This document shows, piece after piece, positions 1 to 10,673 of a stretch of 64,000 nt of DNA. How positions within the stretch are numbered: position 1 is the first letter of the stretch; each line of letters begins with the position of its first letter. The translations under genes were made by a program, and so were the position numbers. The notes under the pieces are model-generated. The model had not been told where the DNA came from and did no database searches. It was given only the letters and a program-made list of their open reading frames with translations. This stretch comes from Epinephelus fuscoguttatus (taxonomy: Eukaryota > Chordata > Actinopteri > Perciformes > Serranidae): positions 22,337,207-22,401,206 of the forward strand of contig NC_064769.1 in assembly GCF_011397635.1 (NCBI RefSeq), read 5' to 3'.

Positions 1-240
1 ATCTTCAACCCACCACTTGCTCGTCTCCGATCTAGATGTCCAATTTGGAAGGACCCCCCCACCCACTGACTTTGATGCCCTGTCTGCCTGTGTGGCTGAA
101 TGGGAATCCAAAGACATCCCAAACAAACATCTAGTGTCAGACCCGACTGAACCAGTCTCTGGCACCAACCTCCCAAGGAGACAGTGGTCCACCTTGAACA
201 GATGGGTCCATGTCATTGGTCCGACAGCCCATTAGTCTGA
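1..240 (+). mobile_element. Possible non-LTR retrotransposon ORF remnant
   Basis: An open frame at 17-235 carries a segment (LVSDLD..., then PRRQWSTLNRW) that resembles the region near the C-terminus of LINE polyproteins, where an RxxWSxLNR motif precedes a Cys/His cluster. The frame ends at 235 and the Cys/His cluster is not seen. The family is not identified; this could also be chance similarity. The stretch continues from outside the window. Confidence 0.3.
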
Positions 241-2687
241 CGGTCCACGGTGCTGAACGGCTCCTGGCTGGTGTATTTCTACCTTGATGGTGCGCCGCGA
301 CCAGCTCTGGGTCAGCTGGGAAAGGCTTGAGGCGAAGCAGGTTCACAGCTTATGTGTTTGTCACTTTCTTTTTCGTGATCTTTTCCTGACCCTAACCAAG
401 TGGTTTTTGTGCCTAAACCTAACCAGACCTTAACCACAGGGCATCATGATGATTTCGGAACAGACTTTGGAACAATGGGTTTAATATGGTCGGAACAATG
501 GGATGTCGGAACAATGGGCGGTTCCCGAACAGATTTAGGACCGGTCAAGGTCCTGCTTGGCCAATTTATGATACACGGCACAAGAGTATACAATGTTGAA
601 CTTTTTTAATGATTTATAAAAGCAGCAAGGCTGGTGTGTTCATTCATAACATCAGCATGTTTTGTAAATAATCTTGTAAATAGCCGTTATTATCTAAGGA
701 GCTTGGGTTTTCTAGGTTTTCCTATTTTTCTCTTGTTCCCTTGTTCTTTCATTGTGGGATATGTGACATATGGGGCAAAGGCTGGTGTCAATTATTGAGA
801 GACACATCCACAGCTGATTAATCCTCCCACACCTGTGAAATGGGTGGAGCAGTTTCTAGTTAAGCTCAATGTTGGAAAAAAACAGTGCTGAACACTCTTG
901 ACGAAGGTTCAGAAGGACTGAAACATTAGTGTTACTAATAAATTGTGAAGCTGAGCAAGAGCAACGTGCAGGATTTTCTGTTCAAAGACTCAAGTGATAT
1001 TTGAGACAGTTGTATGTGCTAATACCTTCATTCAAACTAATTCAGTTCCCAATCCGAAATAGCTGCTTGACAGCAAGGTAAAGCTGTGAAAATATTCAAA
1101 ATACAGCATACACTTAAAGTGATATTGATGTTTTTAGGTGGCTAAAATACATTTTGTTGCTGACCCCTCCACATCAATGCACTGCTTTGCTTCTGTGTCG
1201 GTGCTCCTGCCTGCTTCTCCAAACTGGGGGCGTGCCGACTAATACACTGACTATGGATAAGTACCTCATACAACCCTACTTCAAAAGATCCAAACTATTT
1301 TAGCATAAAGACATTAGAGACAGAGATACAGCAGTTTTCTAGGACTGCAGAGGAAAAAATTGTTCAGCTATTTCACCAACTTTCACTTCTCCAATTATCC
1401 AAAAGAACACTAATAAAACTCAATTATCATCCCTCCTCTTGGTTACATAACCGAACAAGGCTCTGACCCCTACCCATTCAAATACTACAGTTCATTGAAG
1501 TCACGTTGGCTGTAACAACCTGATGAAACCAAAAACTCCCCACATAGAGGCATGTGTTCATTATTCTGCACTACAGCCTCCATTTTAAGTTGTAGAGAAA
1601 TTTGTACACCAAAGCAGGACTATACAAGAACATCTGACTGAATGCCTTTGTGTGTTAAGACTTCAACTTAAATTGGACTGTGGTCAATAAGAGGTCAATG
1701 CACAGGTCAAATAAAAAGCTTGGAAACCACTATACACTTTCTCTGCTGTAGACTGATCCATTCAAAGCTGCAGCAGACTGAAGGCCACTGGATACAGAAG
1801 ACCAGAGAGGAGAAAGCCTATCATGTGGTAAAAAGGTGGTTTAACACAGATTTCTTTCTGTGCGTAATAAAACTTTCAGTTCAGCCTCGCTGCCAGAAAT
1901 GAATCAGAGGCACAGGGAGACAGAGAGAGAGACGCAGACAAAAACAACATGTATTTTTAATTATTTTGTCTTAGGTGCAACTTAGTATGCAAAAACGGCA
2001 GATACGGCAGTCCTGATACACAGAGAGGAGTTTTTAGGGACCTTATCTCCCTGTCCCAGGAACGCCTCGATCCCTAATCTCCATGCACTTGCCTTTCACG
2101 CACTCTGCCTTGTGCACACGGCTTTTCCACCTCTGACTCTTTTTCTTTTCTCCGCTCGCATTAGAATTAGCATCAAGCTTGATATGCAAAAGAGTTTGCA
2201 AACATCACAGTTTTAATATTCAGCTGCGATCCATTCAGCACAGTCCACAGTATGTCCTAATTGTCTACAGTAGAAGGTTTAAGTCTACATAGTTCCCCTA
2301 TGCCAGTAACAAATTTCACAAACTTTTCTTTCACGTCTCTCCTGTGTGGCAGACACAAACACGACAGAGTTAAAAAAGTTGTGAGTGAAAATGCATTATC
2401 GTGTGTAAAGAGACGAGAGTAAAACTTTGTGTTAACACAGAGAGCTTACAGAAGTCGAGCGGTCCCACAGTAGGAGGACTACTCAAAGACGCCGTTATCT
2501 TAAGCCCCTCTCCTGAGCCCTCCAAGGTCAAGAAGCATCTCTGCATTGCACCTCCTGAGGCTATAAACTGCAGAGTGCATGAAGAGGCCATGCCCAGTTT
2601 AATATTTATGAATATGCTGCGAGGGCACATCTGGTGCTAGGTGTGTTTTCAGGTCATATAAAACTGGACTTTGTATCTGCACTAACC
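241..2687. other. Gene-free repeat-rich stretch
   Basis: No exon with homology or convincing splice sites is visible. Short ORFs here lack recognisable domains. Around 390-540 there are reiterated short phrases (GGAACAATGGG three times). Around 890-960 a GACGAAGG...GGACTGAAACA phrase resembles tails of fish retroelements. 1085-1310 shares a block with 62100-62370 (see that entry). Confidence 0.5.
1078..1310 (+). repeat. Dispersed repeat shared with 62100-62372
   Basis: Both loci contain the phrase ATACACTGAC-ATGGATAAGTAC followed by TCATACAACCC, with a similar preceding block (AATATTC...TA-AGCATACA). They share orientation and spacing, which indicates two copies of one interspersed element. 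No coding capacity is seen. The family is not identified. Confidence 0.6.
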
Positions 2688-2761
2688 AGAGGTGGAGGAA
2701 GGATTCAGATGCTTTACTTCGGTAGAAGTATTTTTTATCAAAGTAAAAGTAAAAAAACGGA

Positions 2762-3030
2762 GTTTGCATGTTCTCCCCGTGTCAGCGTGGGTTTTCTCCA
2801 GGTACTCCAGCTTCCTCCCACAGTCCAAAGACATGCAGGTTAATTGGTGACTCTAAATTGTCTGTAGGTGTGAATGTGAGCGTGAATGGTTGTCTGTCTC
2901 TATGTGTCAGCCCTGTGATAGTCTGGAGACCTGTCCAGGGTGTACCCCGCCTCTCACCCAACGTCAGCTGGGATAGGCTCCAGCCCCCTGTGACCTCCAC
3001 AGGATAAGTGGTTCTGGAAAATGAATGAAT
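2762..3030 (+). repeat. High-copy teleost interspersed repeat, forward copy
   Basis: It contains the phrases GCATGTTCTCCCCGTGTCAG, CCACAGTCCAAAGACATGCA, GTTAATTGGTGACTC and CAGCTGGGATAGGCTCCAG, and ends in an (ATGA)n-like tail. This phrase set is very common in fish genomes. An inverted copy lies at 3364-3585. Short ORFs on both strands here are by-products of the repeat. Confidence 0.75.
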
Positions 3031-3237
3031 GAATGGTCATGCCTTAGCCATACTTTTTGTGTAATGCCAATTAGCAAACATCAGCATGTCAACACACTTA
3101 ACTAATATTATTGAGTGGATGATTAACAATATACCTATTAGCATTTAGCTTAAAGCACCTCTGTGCCTAATTACAGCTGCACAGTGCTGCTTGCGTGACT
3201 CTCAGTCTTGATAATAAAGGCAGACAAGACACTTTAT

Positions 3238-3700
3238 GGTTGGGGTGTGAATCACAAGAGGCCCCACGATACGATATTATCACGATACATAGGTCGCTAT
3301 ACAGTATTATTGCAATTTTAGATGTGTTGTGATATGCCACTGAGTATTGCAATAAAATATTCATTAATTTCCACAACCGCTTATCCTGTTGAGGGTCGTA
3401 GGGTGGCGGGAGCCTATCCCAGCTGACACTGGTCGAGAGGCAGGGTACACCCTGGACAGGTCGCCAGACTATCACAGCGATGACACATAGAGACAGACAA
3501 CCATTCACACTTACATTCACACCTACGGACATTTTAGAGTCACCAATTAACCTGCATGTCTTTGGACTGTGGGAGGAAGCCGGAGTAATAAAAAAATAAA
3601 AATCAATACTTCATGTCTGTGTGACAATACGAATTTGCCACACAAAAATATTGTAATGCTATGCTGTATCTTTTTTTTTTTTCCCCCACACCTACTTTAA
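3238..3700 (+). mobile_element. hAT-like MITE with GGGGTGTGA terminus, split by another repeat
   Basis: The left part (about 3238-3363) starts GGGGTGTGAATCAC and continues AGAGGCCCCACGATACGATA. The same terminus occurs in reverse at the right end of a copy near 23150-23435. The element is interrupted at 3364-3585 by a minus-strand copy of the interspersed repeat at 2762-3030. The right boundary is uncertain. There is no coding capacity. Confidence 0.5.
3364..3585 (-). repeat. High-copy teleost interspersed repeat, inverted copy
   Basis: Read on the minus strand it carries the same phrases as 2762-3030: CCACAGTCCAAAGACATGCA, GTTAATTGGTGACTC, GACAGGTC reversed, and AGCTGGGATAGGCTCC. With the forward copy it forms an inverted pair about 330 bp apart. 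It sits inside the GGGGTGTGA element. Confidence 0.75.
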
Positions 3701-4455
3701 GGTGCAAACTTTCCAACCCTACTGCATTACCAGGCTACTGGGGAAAAAATGATGCTATCCTCTGTTTGTTTTGGTTGCGCAATGATGACGCACTCCCTTT
3801 GTGCCATAAATTGAGCCCTCATTTCCTAGGAGATTGTACCCAGTGGCAGAGAGAATTGCATAGTGAAGGCGAGGCTTATAGGGAACCAGTCTGAATACTG
3901 ATGGTGTCATTATTCTACAGCCATTATGATGTGCACTCAAAATTTACTTCATAATGATAAAGCAAAAAAAAGTCTATTTTCATTTTCAAGATAAAACGAT
4001 AAGGTAGGTCATCATATTTTATCTCTGAATCAAAGCCATGCAGACAAAAAATGTAAATAAGCAGTTTGAAACTAAATAAAAAGAGCATTTACTGAAGCAA
4101 TACTCTCATTCAAGAGGGCCATAAACAGCACTTCATTGTTTCTCATCATCTCCATAAAGCAGACGATCGACTAAAGATGTTACAGCATTTGGGGCAATCA
4201 GGACTCCTAGTGGGGGGTTACTGGGAAGCAGGAAGGGGGGGAAGGCATATTTTATAGCTGAGGGTTCATATAATACAGCTGATATGTTGTACCTCGGCTT
4301 TAACCTTGTCTGACAAGCACACGTTAAGCTCAGCACAGAAGAGACTGAAGCGATGCAAAGTCTGACACCAGCTTTCATGTGAGCTCTACGATATGTGGGC
4401 TGGCAGCTGCTCTGTGGCCATTCTGATGCATCACATGGTGAGAGCAGAACCATCT
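3701..4455. other. Gene-free stretch
   Basis: There is a homopolymer T run near 3671-3681, then AT-rich sequence. Short open frames on both strands lack recognisable domains and splice contexts. No gene is supported. Confidence 0.5.
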
Positions 4456-4805
4456 ACAGCTTCATGTGACAAAGACAAAGGAGCTGGTTGTGGATCTGAG
4501 GAGGGCAAAGGCGCCATCGATGGGGTCAGTGTGGACATCCAAGAACACTGATGCTCTCTACAAGAAGGGCCAGAGCCGCCTCTATTTTCTGAGGAGGCTG
4601 AGATCCTTTAACATCTGCCGGACACTGCTGAGGATGTTTCATGAGTCTGTGGTGGCCAGTGCTATCCTGTTTGCTGCTGTGTGCTGGGGCAGCAGGTTGA
4701 GGGCAGCAGACGCCAACAGACTCAATAAACTGATTTGTAGGGCCAGTAACATCATGGGGGTGGAGCTGGACTCTGCCAAATTCCTACCCTGCCTATGTTG
4801 TGTAA
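4456..4805 (+). mobile_element. L2-like LINE fragment (end of reverse transcriptase ORF)
   Basis: The frame at 4466-4810 reads KTKELVVDLRRAKAP, then DALYKKGQSRLYFLRRLRSF, then a VVASAILFAAVCWG segment and NRLNKLI-RASNIMGVELDS. This is the typical C-terminal part of the RT ORF in fish L2/Maui-type LINEs. The copy is 5'-truncated and loses similarity after about 4790. A second partial copy begins near 5490 and repeats the NRLNKLI region, so there are two insertions or a duplication. Confidence 0.8.
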
Positions 4806-5109
4806 ATTAAAAATAGTGGGCTTTTTCCTCTCTTGGGGTGGCAGGGGTGAAAATTAGTCATCCTCAACATTTGTTATGGTTGCCCTTGGTTACTATCATG
4901 TTTTTTTCTCCAAATACTAAGTAATACCACCGATTTTTTTCTATTATTTCAGCTGGGTTTTAGAAAAGTCCATATAGCTCATGGATGGATGAATACTGAA
5001 TGGCCTAATGGACACAGGTCCAGGGGCCCAAAGTGTCAGGGGGCCCCCTGGCCTTCACCTGCAAAATGTCCCTCAAATAAATATGTGCCGACTGGGAAAA
5101 GAGATGCAG

Positions 5110-5489
5110 AGGAAATGTAAATAGACACACAATGACAACTAAAAGGGGCGGAACAACCACAGAGACACAAAATGACCAAAAAGACAAAAAAAAAAAAAAA
5201 ACTACCTCAAAGAAACAAAAAATGACCTCAAAAAGACAAAGTAGTACCTCAAAGAATCACAAATGACCAAAAAAGACAAAAAATTACCCCAAAGAGACAC
5301 AAAATGACCAAAAAAAAGACAAATAATTACCACACAGAGACACAAAATGACCAAAAAAATTACCCCAAAGAGATTCAAATGAAGTGTAAAGAGACACAAA
5401 ATAAAAACAAAGAGGGGCAGAAGAACCACACAGAGACACAAAATGGCCAAAACGACAAAGAACAACCTCAAAGAGACACTTCGCAACTA
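5110..5489. repeat. AAAGAGACACAAAATGACC minisatellite
   Basis: There are imperfect tandem units of roughly 38-42 bp built from AGAGACACAAAATGACCAAA, followed by AAGACAAA and ATTACC modules. This is a low-complexity fish minisatellite lying between two L2 fragments. The Leu/Phe/Val-rich minus-strand frames it creates are not genes. Confidence 0.8.
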
Positions 5490-7050
5490 CAAAGATGCAT
5501 ACCGACTGCAACAGACTCAATAAACTGATTCACAAGGCCAGTAACGTTGAGCACGGTTACATGCGCACAATAATCAGATAACTGGGAATAATCAGGTAAT
5601 GGTAATAATCTGATTTGACGCGTTTACGTGCACTTCAATAATCTGATAATCAGAAAAACCTGGTTTACATGATTCAGTCCTTCAGTTGGATTTCTCCCCA
5701 AGTACATGACATAAAACTCAAACTTCCTGTTACAGTAGGTACTCATATCCTTGAAAAACCTTGAAAAGTACACAAGTCATATATTTGCAAAATAAAGCAC
5801 TCATCATGCTGACAGCTTATACAGTACTGTTTGTTTTTATCATTAACAAATACATGTGAGAGCATTCTAATGTGTAGTTAATCAGTGTGGAGCCAATTTT
5901 ACATACTTTGGGTAGATTCGTAGTAAAAGTACTGCAAAGTGCAATATACAAGTGTGTTGTATATAAACTTGTCACACAAAGTGCATGACATATAAGTAAG
6001 ATAAAATAAAAGTGACAATTTAAACACTGAGAATATAAAAATATATTATTTTACGTAAAATCTTTATCTGAAAGGAAACAAAAGCTGTCAGGTTAATGTA
6101 GTGGGGTAGAAAGTACAATATTTCCCTCTAAAATGTAGTGGAGTGGGAGTATAAAACAGCAAAACCCGAAAGAAACCAGATTAAAGGGTATACATGCACC
6201 GAATAATCTGACTATTGGGGGAAAAGCTAAGTGTGTTTATCTGATTTCTCATAATCAGATAATGGCTTTTATCTGATAAAGCCTATTGGATTATGCTGTT
6301 TACATGACCACTTGAATAATCAGGTAACTCCAGAAATCAGATAATGATCCGTTTATTAATGTGCATGTAAACGCGCTCATTGTAGGGGTGGAGCTGGACT
6401 CTCTGGTGGGGACGCTGTTTAAGATGCGTGTCATCTCAGACAATATCTCCAACTCACTCCCACTCCACAATGTGCCGGTCAGACACAGGAACACATTCAG
6501 TGCCAGACTCACCACAGAGCGCCACAGGAGGTCATTCCTGCCGGTTACCATCAACCTGTACAGCTCCTCCCTCAGAGTGTCAGCTGCTCTGCATTTATAA
6601 TTCATAATCATCTGCTGGGTGCAAGAATTCAACTGCTGCAATATACTGTGCAATTATTCAACTGTGGAATATTTTTCACCTCTTGAATTTATGTTTTAAT
6701 TCAACATACAATGCACATAACTGTACATAGTTCTTATGTCTACTCTAGCTCTATTGTTGTTTATTCTGCTGATGTACATATTGTAGTTAAATGTTCACAC
6801 TTACAGCCTCAGCACAGCAACAATATTTTATTTTAATATTTTAATTTTCATATATCAATTACTAGTGTTAAACATGATAGCATAACACACATTTTATTTC
6901 TACTTATTTAATTTTATTGCTTTATATTTACACACTTTTATTTCACACTCTTATTCTAAAATCTTATAACTCTCTTTTCTTTACATCAGAGCAACTGTAA
7001 CGAATCTAAAGTTCCCTTCAGGATCAATAAAGTATGTCTGATGTCTGATT
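5490..7050 (+). mobile_element. L2-like LINE 3' end, interrupted by a MITE
   Basis: The coding part resumes from 5506 (NRLNKLI frame) to about 5555, then after an insert from about 6383 to 6600 (GVELDSLVGTLFKMRVISDN..., ending LRVSAALHL and a stop). A 3' UTR follows and ends near 7050 with CAGGATCAATAAAGTATGTC and a short (TCTGATG)n tail, which is typical of L2 ends. The reading frame is continuous across the insert apart from the inserted DNA, so the MITE arrived after the LINE. Confidence 0.8.
5556..6382 (+). mobile_element. Non-autonomous DNA element with TTACATG-type inverted ends
   Basis: The left end GAGCACGGTTACATGCGCAC pairs with the reverse complement of the right end, GAGCGCGTTTACATGCACAT. 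Sub-terminal AATAATCAG / CTGATTAT modules repeat in both orientations near both ends. It is flanked by LINE sequence on both sides; possible 3-bp duplications (GTT/ATT) are not conclusive. No transposase frame is seen. Internal sequence (about 5900-6160) contains AGTAAAAGTAC-type repeat material. Confidence 0.7.
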
Positions 7051-8092
7051 CCTGACTCAAAACCAAAGCATGTTCAATACTATAGATGCATGAATCTTAA
7101 ACTCCACCTAAAATGCAGCAGCAGGCTCAGACATGTCAGCCTAGCAGCAGATAATTAACTTACAAACACACAAAATCACAGCTTGTTGGAGCAGACAATC
7201 TCTTATGAGTGTGATGAGCAACAGGTGACCATCAGTGCACGGCATCAGGCAATGAGTGCAGCTCAGTGTGGCAGCAGCAACAAGCACAAAACAGCACATC
7301 AGCTTTTTAGATATCATGAGATGAAGAGCAGTAAAGTATGAAGACAGAGTGAAGTGACCACTTACAGCCTGTGTGTGTGACAGTGACCATTGCTGAGCTT
7401 CCCATCAGGCATGAGCGGCCCACTACATCCTTCAAATCAAAGCCCAAGGTTGCCATGAGACCAACTCAGCACACAACACTCAGCAACACTCCACAAAATA
7501 ATGAAACTCAAACATGAATATTAATTATCTTTTACAATGTAAATCAGCAGCATGAAAGCAGCCACGCCAAACATGAGCTCAGCCACTGCAGCACATGAAT
7601 GATCACTAACTACTACAGAGGTAGGTGACAGCGGCACGTGCAGACATGACCAACCAGCACTGACACAGATCTGACAGCGCAGACACACAAACAGCTGATG
7701 AGAGCCATTACATCACCTCACATGTTAGAGAAAGCAGCAGGTACTTAGCTTGGTGAAGGTAGTAGGTCAGTTGGCTCTGAGGAAGGTGTGCAGGTCTCCA
7801 GCTGTCCTCAGCAGGGCTGTGAGCTGCACGTGCAGCTTGAGGTGTCCGATAATTGATCCACAGTGAGACAGCAGCAGCAGCGAGGAATATATTATTTATC
7901 CTTAAAGACGTCCTGGAGTGACACAATGTGGCTAATGGGTGTTTATACTTCATATAAAGTAGCCGTGTGAGCAGTGTTGTTCCCTGCAGGGCAAAGTTAC
8001 AGCAACAGCTGACACGCTGAAGCTTAATTGCGAAGGGTGCGTTTGATTTGTGGCACAGTGCAGCCAGGAGGATATGGAGTGTGAATGAATCG
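7051..8092. other. Gene-free stretch
   Basis: The sequence is of ordinary composition, with no domain-bearing frame, no clear repeat structure and no splice-flanked exon. The longest frame (minus, 7708-8184) has no recognisable family. Confidence 0.5.
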
Positions 8093-9900
8093 CCACCAGT
8101 GATGAAAGAAGTATTCAGATTATTAACTTCAGTTAAAGTATCAACATGACAGTGTAAAAGGCCTCTGTTAGAAATTAAAGTCATGAGTTCAAGTAAAAGT
8201 AGAACAAATCTTTATTAATTGAATTGGCTCTGCTACCATTTGGTTGTGAGAAGTGGTGAAGGGCCCTTAAAATATATCTCCTTAAATACATTTATTTTCA
8301 ACAAGCACACCCATTATTGTTTTTATTGGTTTGAAAGGCATGCAAATATTATTTTACAAGATTACAAGGCACACATTTTTTATAATATGGACTCCAGTAC
8401 ATAAAGGAAAATTAACAAATACGTTTAGGAGGAGAGAGAAGCAAACAAACTCACAGACAAAAACATGTCACACGTATGTCCTCACACATCACTCTACAGG
8501 GTCACATAGTCACACAGCAGATTTATAACTATGCAGGTTTATCCTCCATTTTGAGTCCATAACCGGTCCCAAGGAGATACTTGTTTCTGCTGATCCGTTT
8601 ATTCCACTGAGCGTTCACTCATAAGATGCTGTTTCACCACTGCATTAACCCATTCTTTCAATATTTAATTTATTGTTAATAGCCTTGTTTTGATTTTGTT
8701 TATATTCTTTGGAAGAATGCAATAATCAGTATCCTTACAAGGATGTGAAATGCTGAATTATTCTAAATAAAGTTGGAAACAAAGGTAGAAACTTCATAAT
8801 CAAGCGTACTCATTTGGCCCATTTCAGAATAATGTGTTATATATATATTTAGATTCATCTTATTTATGAATTAATGTGTACATCACTTTAATGTTATGGT
8901 GCGGCTCATTTTAACTACTTTATCTGCCAAGTAGCTCTTTAATTCCCCCTTATCTTAAGCTTATTTTAAAAATGTCACATGATCATTTATTTGTTGAGTG
9001 TGTTTTGCATGATTAATCTGAACATGCAAAGTAATTTGTAAGTTATTAAAGGACCTTTAATAAAGGAAGATATATAAGATAAAGGACCTTTATCTTACAT
9101 ATTGTCAGACTTCTTTTAATCAATATTCAGTGAAATACAGAGGATCATCTCTTTGGAACAACCTTCTCCCATCTTTTTATCGTCTTTATTATTTTATTCA
9201 AAAAACATCTGAAAAGGACTCTAATGTGCAGAGACCTGACCCTTTTCTTTTTATGTATGATTGCTGTAATTTAGGGGAGGTATCTTCATTGGCCATTTTT
9301 GGCTTCTAACCTCTCCTGCACAATGTTTTAACTTTTAATTTCTTTTTCCTGTATTTTCTTTACATGCATGTGCAACTAAATTCAACTAAACTAAATTCAA
9401 CTAAATACAGTAAATGTAGTGGTGCAGAAGTAAAATGTAGGCCTAGTAGAAAATGGAAATACTCAAGTATAGAGCAAGTATCTCAAAATTGTGGGACGTA
9501 CTTAAATAAAGTAGCTGCTGGAGTAAAAAGTAGAAATCCTGCGTTCATTAAAACAAGAAAAAGTACTCGTTATGAAGAATATTAGTGTTATTTTTTGATA
9601 TGGTTTATGATCATCATTACTGATTACTTCAACATGTAACTTCAACATTGTCGGTCAAGGTGGAGTTATTTTAAGGTTTTCTTATATTCATACAGAACAG
9701 GATGTAAGGAGATGTGTTTTACCTGCACATCTCCTTACATCCTGTTCTGTCTGAATATAAGAAAACCTTAAAATATTCTAAATAAGAAGACAGTATGAAC
9801 CTTATCAATCTAAGGTGGAGTTAGTACAAGTGAAATAGCATAAATTTGAAGTACCAGTACCTCAAAAATGTACTGCACTTGAGAAAATGTACATATTTAT
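8093..9900. repeat. Degenerate AAGTAAAAGTA-type repeat region
   Basis: Blocks at about 8096-8205, 9400-9560 and 9806-9895 carry the phrases GAAAGAAGTATTCAGATTAT, AGTAAAAAGTAGAAATCCTG and GTACCAGTACCTCAAAAATG. These are typical of a very common fish interspersed element of the 'acttaagtaaaagtac' kind. The intervening AT-rich DNA has no gene. A strong hairpin lies inside (9668-9774, separate entry). Confidence 0.45.
9668..9774. repeat. Near-perfect 49-bp hairpin
   Basis: Arm 1 is 9668-9716 and arm 2 is 9726-9774. The arms are reverse complements with a single mismatch (T versus G near the middle) and a 9-nt loop, TTTTACCTG. Arms this long and well paired are either a very recent fold-back insertion or duplication, or a hairpin RNA locus. 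No terminal duplication was recognised. Confidence 0.9.
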
Positions 9901-10673
9901 TTGCACTAATTGCCTGTGAAGTTAAGTTGTTTATGTGAAATACCCTGCAGGCTTCATTTAATTACAGTCTCCTTAAAAATGTATTAATCTTTTCAGAATA
10001 CCAAAGGCAACAATCTTAGTGTGCACCATCTTTGTATTCCATGTAGAAAACTGCACATGGTCTGAATTCAAATATGGATTATTTGACATTTGGCCAGAAT
10101 TAAAGGGCACTGTACACAAATTAAGCACTGGGGCTTTTTCCCTGATGCTGCAGAATAATCAAGATTGTGTACCATATCACATCCTCATGTTTAAATGGAT
10201 TAGCATTTCAAATATGGCTCAGATTAAGGCACATTGGCTGAAGAATAAGCCATCTGCTAACAATATGTTCAGTAAGGATAATGAGTGTGAACTCCTGCTG
10301 TATGTAATTTGAGACTGAGCTGTGTGTGAGACATTCCTCCACTTCTGTTTTCACTTTTTGGAAAAGCGTAATTGTGTTTGTCCAGTATTCATTTTCCATC
10401 CTTTTAATAATGTCACTGAGATAACATTTGGCGTATATACTGATCTAAATGAGGCATGTAATGCACTGTATGTCAGCTCCTGTCACCAATTCAGTGTCCG
10501 ATAAAATATCTCCCCTTCACAGTAAGGTTGACCTTTGACCTTTTGGATCTAAAATGTCATCACTTCATCATTATATCCTGATAGACATTTGTGTGAAATG
10601 TTGTCATAATTAACGAATGAATTCTTGAGTTATGGCCAAAAACGTGTTTTGTGAGGTCACAGTGACTTTTGCC

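Noticed and set aside
880..1540. Hammerhead ribozyme of a Penelope-like element
   Set aside because: CTGATGA occurs near 1517 and a GACGAAGG...GAAAC phrase near 900, but the two are too far apart and the stems do not pair.
5110..5489. CRISPR-like repeat-spacer pattern
   Set aside because: Units are imperfect tandem minisatellite copies with no unique spacers, and the DNA is vertebrate.
5202..5528. Hydrophobic minus-strand frames (60-94 codons) that look like membrane proteins
   Set aside because: They are translations of the GACACAAAATGACC minisatellite; the Leu/Phe/Val pattern follows the repeat period.
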